Below, in pieces: positions 1 to 6,171 of a DNA stretch of 25,980 bases. The notes beneath the pieces are model-generated. The model did not search any database, was not told the origin of the DNA, and worked only from the letters and a program-made list of their open reading frames with translations. Both the position numbers and the translations under genes were made by a program. How positions within the stretch are numbered: position 1 is the first letter of the stretch; the number at the start of each line of letters is the position of its first letter. The stretch is from a virus. The stretch is from positions 1 to 25,980 of IMG/VR virus record IMGVR_UViG_3300034523_000021; one strand, written 5' to 3'.

Positions 1-3000
1 CGTTGGTCTGAATGGCCAGTGTGTTGCCGTTGAGATTGGTTTCCACTGTGTCAATGCGCTGACCTTGAACAAGGTCGCCTTCAATGATTGCCGACTGCGT
101 AGACCAGACACCAACGTAACTTGCCTCTGAGCCCATCAGTGCACTGTCGTCACCCTGAAGCGGCGGGTTGACCTGCAGGTAAATGCCGTCGACCCGCTGC
201 GCAGTGGTGGTGACCTTGCCATCGAGCGTGGTCACCGTGGCCTTGAGGGTGCTCAGCCCGCTGGCCGTGGCAGTTACGCCGGTGACAGGATCGTTCACCG
301 TGGTCTTCACCGCGTTCAGCTGCGAGGCCTGGGCGGTGATATCCTGGCCGTGCTGGCTAATCGTCGCCGAGTTCTGCTGAACTTGGGTCACCAGGGCGTT
401 GACCGTCTGTGTGACTGTGCCAATGTCGGTCCAATAGGTGGCGTTCGGTGGCGGGTTGTTCGCCGGCACCGCGCCGTTGGCCTGGTACAGGTGCTGGCCC
501 ATGCGAACGATGTCGTTGAGCACGTACGCCTTAGACGGCACGTACTCCAGCGCATCCACCACCTCCCCGATCAGCTGCTCAAGCTCATCCTTGGCCGCGT
601 CAATGCGACCGTTCACCGAGCCTGGTCCGTTTCCGTCGATCAGGTCGATTCGGTCATTCAGGTGCTGGCCCAGCGCGGTTTCGTCAATCTGCCCTTTGAT
701 CTGTTCAAGGATCGGCCCAGCATCCGAGCTGGCCTGGCCCATAACTCCATTGACCACCGGGTAGAACGGCCCAATGTTGCCGGTGCGGTCCACCAGGCGC
801 GCCCAGAAGAACAGGGTTGCGCCCGCCAGCAGCGATTGCATGCGGTAGTCGGCCTGCGGATATGCCAGGTCTGCCAGCTTGGTCGCTGTTGTCAGGTCAT
901 TGGCCGGACCATACCATAGCTCGGTACGCTGAGTATCCTCGGCGCCAGCAGGGAAGCCCCACTTGATGCCGATGCCGAACAGTTCGCTGGTGGTGGTGAG
1001 CGACGACACCGCTGGCGGCAACCCGACCTTGCCTTCCAGATTGGTCAGAGCTGACGTGGTAGGAATAGACGAAACGTTGAGCGCGCTGACCGCGCGCACC
1101 CTCGCCATGTACTGTCCGGAGTAGATCCCGCGTACGTCAACCATTTGCTCAGCGGTGCGAGGTACGGTGATCCATTCGCGGGCGCCCCACTTCCACTCGA
1201 CGTCATAAGCAACCGCCCCTGGAGCGGCATCCCAGGCGATCGACATGACAGTTACCGCAATGCCCTGCTCGATCACGACGTGCTGGCTCAACATCACGCG
1301 CGCCGGCGCATCCTGCGTGCCCACGGGGATACCGGTGATTGGCCGGGTATCCACCACGGCGCCGTTATCGATCGCGTCGAACTTGCTGGGGTCGTGCTGA
1401 ATCACTTCGAGCTGAAACTGGTGCCACTCCGGACGCGTGACGTTGCGGACGTAGAACTGCATGAGCTTCAGATCTTCGTAGTCGAGAATCCAACCGCACT
1501 CGGCCTGAGGCTGTTCGCTGAAATCTGCCATAACCGTCACGTCACGGCCGACAACCGACTTCACCACGCGGCCCTCCGACTTGCCGCTGGGTAGATTGAC
1601 CATCAGCCGAGCGCCGACCGGCACCACGGTATCGCGATCAAGCGTTACCAAGCGGCCAACTGCAGCTGCTATTCGGCCGCCATTGTTCCTACCAACCAGC
1701 ATAGGGTCTGCCACTGCTATCACCTGGCCAGGCTTTGGAATGTCACCATCCAAGCCCACACGAAAGACCCCGCCCTGCGTTTGCAGCTTTTCAGTGAGCG
1801 CGGCCCACTGCCCGGCGCGCTGTGCTTGCCCCAGGGATGTGCAACCTATCGCGCCGACATCGGTGTCACGTACGATGCCGCCCAGCTCAACCATGGCTTC
1901 ATCATCAAACACCGGTTCCTTGTCGGTTTCGAAACCCTGATCCGGATTGTCCCAGGACACCATGTAGAGGGTGTGCCGATCGCGCGCGCGGGTGCCTTCG
2001 TACTTGATGGCTCCGTTGTTCAGGATCTGCGTCTGGTTGTAGGTGTAAACCGGGTCGCCGGGCATATCCGCGTTGACCACGATCTGGCTGCCGTCCCAAT
2101 ACGCCAGGCCGTGGAAGATCGATGCGAGGTCTTGAAGAACGGCATAGGCCTCGGCCTGCTTCTGGAAGTACAGGTTGCACGTAAAGCGCGGTTCCTGGCC
2201 GCCCTTCCCATCCGGAACCATCTGGTCGCAGTATTGAGCGATTCGATACAGCGACCAGCGATCAATCATTGTCGCGTCGATTCGGTCGCCGAGGCCGTAA
2301 TACGGATGCAGCACCAGGTCGTAGAAGATCCAGGCCGGGTTATTGGTATAGGCCTCCTTGAAGGTGCCATCCCAGATGCCGTTGCTTGTCCCGGTACCAG
2401 AGGTTGCATAAGTGCGGGTTTCGGGGTTGTAGTTGGTCGGCACACGGATGATGCGCCCGCGCATCAGCACAGCAATTTTTGCGATGTCTCCGCCAAAAGT
2501 CTGAGCGTCGTACTCAAGGCAGCTGACCGCGGTGAGCGGGAATTCCTGATCGCTATCGACGACCTCCGCTATCGCCTTGACGATCATCTGGTCTACGACC
2601 AAATCGGAGTTAGCGTTCGGGGTCAGGCGGCGAACACGAATGGTCCAGCGGCTACCGGCCGGCAGATCGAGGCGATGCGCTCGCTCGTACTCAGTGATGT
2701 TCTTGCGATCTACAGCCGACGCCAGCACCTGCACATAGGGCCCGTTGTCGATGGAGATGTCGACCGCGTAATCGATCCGCACGCCATTGATGTTGCCGGA
2801 GGCGTCCTGACTACGAAGCGTTGGCCAGCTCAGACGGATGCGCACGGCGTCGATCATTGAGTTGGTGATGGTGTGCAGCCACGGCGTGCCAAAGACCAGC
2901 TCTTTCTTGACGTCGATCTCGTTACTGGATTCCTGTATCCCCTCGAGGCGCTCCTGATTCAGCTCACCATTGCGGAACTGCCACTTTGCGCTTGGGTAAT

Positions 3001-3241
3001 TGATCGTGCCGTCCGGAGACTGGATTGCAGTGCCGTTCAGCTTGACGGACCGCAAGCCGTCAACCGGGCCAACGATCGGCCCCCAGCTCCACAGGTAGAG
3101 GATGCGAGCGGTGGAGACGGACGGCACGCTGTTGGAGGCAATGCTCGGCTGCTTCTGCTTCGCTTGGCCACCCTTGCTACCAATAACAACCCGGCACTTG
3201 CGAGGTGCAGCGCGGCACGCCTTATTTGCTCCTGCGCTCAT
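1..3241 (-). CDS. J: Tail tip attachment protein J (host specificity), C-terminus outside window
   Basis: The reading frame is open from an ATG at 3241 to the left edge, giving about 1080 residues with no stop, so the C-terminus is missing. It is the central tail-tip protein that contacts the host receptor, lambda gpJ family. The first ~550 residues are the conserved baseplate-hub-like part (for example WIFYDLVLHPYYGLG, and a stretch matching phage-tail-3 type domains). A fibronectin III-like segment follows near residues 640-730, with a second probable one after it. From about residue 880 the sequence is heptad-like, Gln/Thr/Val-rich and fibrous, as in DUF1983-type C-termini. A GGAGGG ribosome binding site lies 4 nt before the ATG. 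J normally follows I directly; here a plus-strand gene and a terminator hairpin separate them. Receptor specificity usually lies in the missing C-terminus. Confidence 0.93.
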   Translation of the reverse strand, partial: MSAGANKACRAAPRKCRVVIGSKGGQAKQKQPSIASNSVPSVSTARILYLWSWGPIVGPVDGLRSVKLNGTAIQSPDGTINYPSAKWQFRNGELNQERLEGIQESSNEIDVKKELVFGTPWLHTITNSMIDAVRIRLSWPTLRSQDASGNINGVRIDYAVDISIDNGPYVQVLASAVDRKNITEYERAHRLDLPAGSRWTIRVRRLTPNANSDLVVDQMIVKAIAEVVDSDQEFPLTAVSCLEYDAQTFGGDIAKIAVLMRGRIIRVPTNYNPETRTYATSGTGTSNGIWDGTFKEAYTNNPAWIFYDLVLHPYYGLGDRIDATMIDRWSLYRIAQYCDQMVPDGKGGQEPRFTCNLYFQKQAEAYAVLQDLASIFHGLAYWDGSQIVVNADMPGDPVYTYNQTQILNNGAIKYEGTRARDRHTLYMVSWDNPDQGFETDKEPVFDDEAMVELGGIVRDTDVGAIGCTSLGQAQRAGQWAALTEKLQTQGGVFRVGLDGDIPKPGQVIAVADPMLVGRNNGGRIAAAVGRLVTLDRDTVVPVGARLMVNLPSGKSEGRVVKSVVGRDVTVMADFSEQPQAECGWILDYEDLKLMQFYVRNVTRPEWHQFQLEVIQHDPSKFDAIDNGAVVDTRPITGIPVGTQDAPARVMLSQHVVIEQGIAVTVMSIAWDAAPGAVAYDVEWKWGAREWITVPRTAEQMVDVRGIYSGQYMARVRAVSALNVSSIPTTSALTNLEGKVGLPPAVSSLTTTSELFGIGIKWGFPAGAEDTQRTELWYGPANDLTTATKLADLAYPQADYRMQSLLAGATLFFWARLVDRTGNIGPFYPVVNGVMGQASSDAGPILEQIKGQIDETALGQHLNDRIDLIDGNGPGSVNGRIDAAKDELEQLIGEVVDALEYVPSKAYVLNDIVRMGQHLYQANGAVPANNPPPNATYWTDIGTVTQTVNALVTQVQQNSATISQHGQDITAQASQLNAVKTTVNDPVTGVTATASGLSTLKATVTTLDGKVTTTAQRVDGIYLQVNPPLQGDDSALMGSEASYVGVWSTQSAIIEGDLVQGQRIDTVETNLNGNTLAIQTN

Positions 3242-3257
3242 GCGCCCTCCAGAATGC

Positions 3258-3278
3258 AAAAACCCGCCGAAGCGGGTT
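3258..3278 (-). terminator. Rho-independent terminator hairpin just upstream of J
   Basis: Read on the minus strand, AACCCGC pairs perfectly with GCGGGTT around a TTCG tetraloop, followed by a T-run ending about 17 nt before the J start codon. The orientation stops leftward (late) transcription, not the plus-strand gene beside it. J expression from the late operon would therefore need antitermination or leaky read-through. Confidence 0.8.
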
Positions 3279-3294
3279 GTGAAGTATCAAAAAT

Positions 3295-3324
3295 TTGGCG
3301 TTTGATTGTACTTATTGGTATACA
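3295..3324 (+). promoter_or_regulatory. Sigma70-like promoter of the plus-strand moron
   Basis: A -35 box TTGGCG (3295-3300) and a -10 box TATACA (3319-3324) are separated by 18 bp. They lie about 28 bp upstream of the start codon of the plus-strand gene. An independent promoter opposite to the late operon is expected for a gene expressed in the lysogen. No operator-like palindrome is evident over it. The call is by eye. Confidence 0.6.
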
Positions 3325-3351
3325 GGCACACCAATGACAAGGAGCGCCTAA

Positions 3352-3693
3352 ATGACCAATATATTCCATGTAGAAGAACTTGATCTCGCTGATCAACCTG
3401 AAGGTACAAAGCAGGTTTGGTATGTCAAAGAAGGTACTTTTATTCACACCACCTGCAACAGCGAAGAAGCTGCAAGATTGTCTTTAAAACATTTTGAAGA
3501 CGTCCGTAAAAGCAACGCAGCTTTAGGCACAATAAAAATCAAACAAAGAGCCGTAGCCGCTAAGGAACATGAATATCTGGCTCAATCCGAGTTGGCCATT
3601 AAGGCAATTGAAAAACTCAATTCCTCTTTAGACTCAAAAAACAAAAACGATTCGGGTGGCAGTAAACCTCATAAACACAGAAACAGAATTTAA
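3352..3693 (+). CDS. Plus-strand moron, 113-aa protein of unknown function
   Basis: This is the only convincing plus-strand gene in the window. An AAGGAG ribosome binding site (3339-3344) lies 7 nt before the ATG and a promoter-like pair lies upstream. The product is small, soluble and without a signal peptide or membrane segment. It has a probable beta-rich N-terminal half (VWYVKEGTFIHTT), a helical Lys/Glu/Ala-rich middle and a basic His/Lys/Arg-rich tail (KPHKHRNRI). I do not recognise the family. Codon use is visibly more AT-rich than in the flanking tail genes, which suggests later acquisition. It sits between tail genes I and J and ends 5 nt before the end of I (convergent), with no terminator of its own visible. 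Position, orientation and own promoter fit a lysogenic conversion, phage-exclusion or anti-defence moron; that role is inference. Confidence 0.85.
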   Translation: MTNIFHVEELDLADQPEGTKQVWYVKEGTFIHTTCNSEEAARLSLKHFEDVRKSNAALGTIKIKQRAVAAKEHEYLAQSELAIKAIEKLNSSLDSKNKNDSGGSKPHKHRNRI

Positions 3694-3698
3694 ATAAA

Positions 3699-4286
3699 TC
3701 AAATGTTGTCCTGGGTGTAGATCCCACCAGACTCAACTGCCCCGCCGACCTCGCGCTCGCCATACAGCAACGGGTATGGATTGCCCTGGGCGATGGTCGT
3801 GACGGCCCCTCCGAAGCCGTAGCTCGGGTTGTTACCGTCGTCGTTCTTGCCGTCGGCGCTGGCCTTAGTGGTCGGGGAAAGCATCTGCACCACTCCGCCC
3901 AGACCTACAGCAGCGCCTGCGGCAAGCAAGCCCATGCCCAAGGTCGAGGTGGTGCCGCCGGTGAACAAACCAGCCACGATCAGCACGACGCCGAGAAGCG
4001 TCTGAAACATTCCCGCCTGCTTGCTGCCCTGGATAATCGGCTGTATGCGGATGTCGCCTTCGGCACGGCCTACGAGTTCAAGCTCCCGCTCACTAACATT
4101 CCGCTCGTCAACAAAAACCGCGAAGACCATGCCGCGCTCGTGCGCCGTACGCATGAATTTCTCAAAGCCGGGCTTCATCGCGCACAGCGCTGCTGTTGCG
4201 TCGTAAATACCATTGAGATCAAGTCGGTACTCTTTGCCGAACTTTTTGCCCAGCACCCCGCCGAGCTTGATAGTGCGCATCGTCAT
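3699..4286 (-). CDS. I: Tail assembly protein I
   Basis: The 195-aa product matches the lambda gpI family: an N-terminal ubiquitin-like region (MTMRTIKLGGVLGKKFGKEYRLDLNG), then a hydrophobic Gly/Ala segment near residues 95-135 (VVLIVAGLFTGG...MGLLAAGAAVGLGGVVQML), ending in a motif with PYPLLYGEREVGG. It acts in tail-tip initiator assembly with K, L and J. I place the start at the ATG at 4286, which overlaps the K stop codon as ATGA, rather than at a longer upstream extension. That extension reads antisense-like residues over K and lacks family similarity. An AAGGA lies about 9 nt upstream. Its 3' end converges on the plus-strand moron. Confidence 0.88.
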   Translation of the reverse strand: MTMRTIKLGGVLGKKFGKEYRLDLNGIYDATAALCAMKPGFEKFMRTAHERGMVFAVFVDERNVSERELELVGRAEGDIRIQPIIQGSKQAGMFQTLLGVVLIVAGLFTGGTTSTLGMGLLAAGAAVGLGGVVQMLSPTTKASADGKNDDGNNPSYGFGGAVTTIAQGNPYPLLYGEREVGGAVESGGIYTQDNI

Positions 4287-5065
4287 GGGCGGTAGTCCTT
4301 GTGCCGGAGGATCAGCTTCATCCGGTTGGCCATGGACCAACCGCAGATTTCACGGGCCGCCAGGCGCCCAGGCATGTGGTGGTAAATGAACGGGCCAGAC
4401 CCGCCAAGTTTTGGCGCCGGCTCGCTGACGAGTGACGGCTCATCGCCCAGATAGATCACGGCGTGATTAGGGAAATAGCACTCCCGGCCCGGCGTCGGGA
4501 TCTGCAGCACCAGCATATCGCCGCGCTTCGCCTCGTTGACCTGGTAGAAGCCGGTGGCCGCGAAGTTGTCTTCGTAAAGGCTTGGGCCGTCTTTCTTCTC
4601 CCACCACAGGTCGGTGCGTTCGAAGTTCGGAAGATTCAGGCCGGCCTCGCGCGCGTACCAGTCACGGCAGGCTGTCCAGCAGTCCAGCAGGCCATGGGAG
4701 AAGTCGCGCCCCAACAGCGGCGCCTGGAAGCCCGAAGGCTTGAACCACTCGAAGTGACCGCCAGGCCAGCCGACAATGCCCCACGGCAATTCGTGCAACT
4801 CACAGCTGACGCGGTCGGCCATGCTCGGCGCCGGAGACTTGTCGGGGTGGCTGTGGATGATGGCCAGCACGTCACCGCGATCCTCGGCGGCAGCCATGTC
4901 CTTGTGGTCGATTTGGAAGTGTTCGCGCGGCGTCGTGGCGAGGTTGGCGCAGGGCACGTACTCCCGGCCGGCGGCCGACTTGATCAGAACGCCGCAGGCT
5001 TCTGCCGGGTAGACGCCCTCAGCATGCGCGCGGATCTCGTCCTGCAGTTTTTTGTTGATGCGCAT
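4283..5065 (-). CDS. K: Tail assembly protein K, JAMM + NlpC/P60 domains
   Basis: The 260-aa product has two enzymatic domains. The N-terminal JAMM/MPN domain shows Glu22 (YPAEACGVL) and the metal motif HSHP...SMAD (His71, His73, Ser81, Asp84), matching HxHx7Sx2D. The C-terminal NlpC/P60 domain shows the nucleophile Cys129 (LLDCWTACRDWY) and His201 (NHAVIYLG). This is the lambda gpK arrangement: tail-tip maturation and probably local peptidoglycan cleavage during DNA entry. The ATG at 5065 is preferred because GAGGT precedes it and it begins 2 nt after the L stop; the longer frame overlaps L. It overlaps I by 4 nt. Confidence 0.92.
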   Translation of the reverse strand: MRINKKLQDEIRAHAEGVYPAEACGVLIKSAAGREYVPCANLATTPREHFQIDHKDMAAAEDRGDVLAIIHSHPDKSPAPSMADRVSCELHELPWGIVGWPGGHFEWFKPSGFQAPLLGRDFSHGLLDCWTACRDWYAREAGLNLPNFERTDLWWEKKDGPSLYEDNFAATGFYQVNEAKRGDMLVLQIPTPGRECYFPNHAVIYLGDEPSLVSEPAPKLGGSGPFIYHHMPGRLAAREICGWSMANRMKLILRHKDYRP

Positions 5066-5067
5066 CG

Positions 5068-5772
5068 CTACCTCGAACTTGCTATAAGGCTTGCGCCCAT
5101 GGATCCACCGAACCGGCGGGTGTTGCCCCGAAGTTTGCAGCTGCTCCACCAACCACCACAGCGGTCCAGCGCTGGGTTGTCAGTGGGCTGGTTCTTCTTG
5201 TCGAACATCGCCGTGCCGGTGTAGGCGCAAGCCTCCTGCCTGTACCCGCCACGGCAGGCCCACCGGCAAAGCTTGGTGATTTGCTGAGCCGGCAGCATCT
5301 GGCCTTCCATGTCCGTGGGGCTCGAAAGCGAGAAAGTCACCGAGATGCTCGGTAGCGCCTCGGTCTTCTGCTCGATAAACCAGAGGTTCGTCTTGGCCTG
5401 GTCGCTTGCTTCCGGGTTGCCGTCAGGGAAGTTCGCGGCATCCAGGAAGTGGCGGAACGTCTCGATCACCTTCACCCGGGCGCCGGCCAGATCGCGGAAC
5501 TGGAAGCACAGGGCAGTGATCGCCCCCCGCACGCCGCCGAGTTCGTCGTCCACCTGCAGCGTTGGTGTGGCTGGTCGGCCATCCCCGCGGATGTCGAAGC
5601 CCTTGGCCTCGATCTGGAGCGGAGAATACAGCTGCCCCTGCCAGATGATGTCGCCCTCGTGGGCGTGGCCGTGGAAGCGCCAGAGCAATCCGCCCAGGCG
5701 CGTAGCGTCCAGTTCGTAAAGCCGGATCTGGTTGCCCGGCTCAAGCTTTTGGATGTCGGTGTTGTAATTCAT
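5068..5772 (-). CDS. L: Minor tail protein L (Fe-S cluster tail-tip protein)
   Basis: The 234-aa product belongs to the lambda gpL family. Its C-terminal domain holds five cysteines at 169, 173, 182, 205 and 212 (LCRWACRGG, ACAYTG, RCGG, SCKLR). The family coordinates an iron-sulphur cluster through four conserved C-terminal cysteines. The N-terminal part is beta-rich hub domain. It lies between M and K in lambda order. The Shine-Dalgarno sequence is weak (GGGGCC), and a terminator-like hairpin sits immediately upstream, so translation may depend on local RNA structure. Confidence 0.9.
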   Translation of the reverse strand: MNYNTDIQKLEPGNQIRLYELDATRLGGLLWRFHGHAHEGDIIWQGQLYSPLQIEAKGFDIRGDGRPATPTLQVDDELGGVRGAITALCFQFRDLAGARVKVIETFRHFLDAANFPDGNPEASDQAKTNLWFIEQKTEALPSISVTFSLSSPTDMEGQMLPAQQITKLCRWACRGGYRQEACAYTGTAMFDKKNQPTDNPALDRCGGWWSSCKLRGNTRRFGGSMGASLIASSR

Positions 5773-5787
5773 AGGGCCCCATAAACA

Positions 5788-5810
5788 AGAAACCCCGCAC
5801 TTGGCGGGGT
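5788..5810 (-). terminator. Terminator-like hairpin between M and L
   Basis: On the minus strand ACCCCGC and GCGGGGT form a perfect 7-bp stem with a 5-nt loop (CAAGT), followed by TTCTTG. The T-tract is short, so termination may be partial. It lies in the 54-bp M-L gap. Confidence 0.6.
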
Positions 5811-5826
5811 CTGGTGAGGTTTGCGG

Positions 5827-6171
5827 TTACGGCGTGTAGGTCTGCTTGAACGTAAACGAAAGCGTCCACAGGCCAGCGCCGAGCGGCTTGGACTTGTAGC
5901 CCTTGCAGCGGTACCGGCCCTGGGTTCCACCCGGCGGCGTCCAGATGAAAGCCTTGTAACCTTCGTGCCGGTCGATGAAATCTCGCACCTTCAGCAACTC
6001 CTCACCGGGAGCCATGACGCCAGCGTGCGTCAGGTTCCAGTTCTCGCTTTTGGTGTTGATACCGATGCCGCCAGCCTGGGTGTAGCCGTCGCCGAAATCG
6101 TTCTCCCATGTGCGCTGGTCAATCTCCCCGTCGCCGCCCAGTTGAACGCAGTAGCTGAATGTTTCGACCAT
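5827..6171 (-). CDS. M: Minor tail protein M
   Basis: The 114-aa product matches the phage minor tail protein family (lambda gpM): N-terminal ETFSYCVQL, then ENDFGDGYTQ, then FIWTPPGG and a C-terminal beta strand LWTLSFTFKQTY. It joins the tape measure protein to the tail-tip hub. The start ATG overlaps the H stop by one base (TGATG), implying translational coupling. It follows the lambda order H-M-L. Confidence 0.9.
   Translation of the reverse strand: MVETFSYCVQLGGDGEIDQRTWENDFGDGYTQAGGIGINTKSENWNLTHAGVMAPGEELLKVRDFIDRHEGYKAFIWTPPGGTQGRYRCKGYKSKPLGAGLWTLSFTFKQTYTP

Noticed and set aside
1781-2860. 359-codon plus-strand open frame
   Set aside because: It is antisense to J and shows no family features; J itself is clearly coding.
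4463-5224. 253-codon plus-strand frame opposite K and L
   Set aside because: It is antisense to two well-identified tail genes and has no recognisable content.
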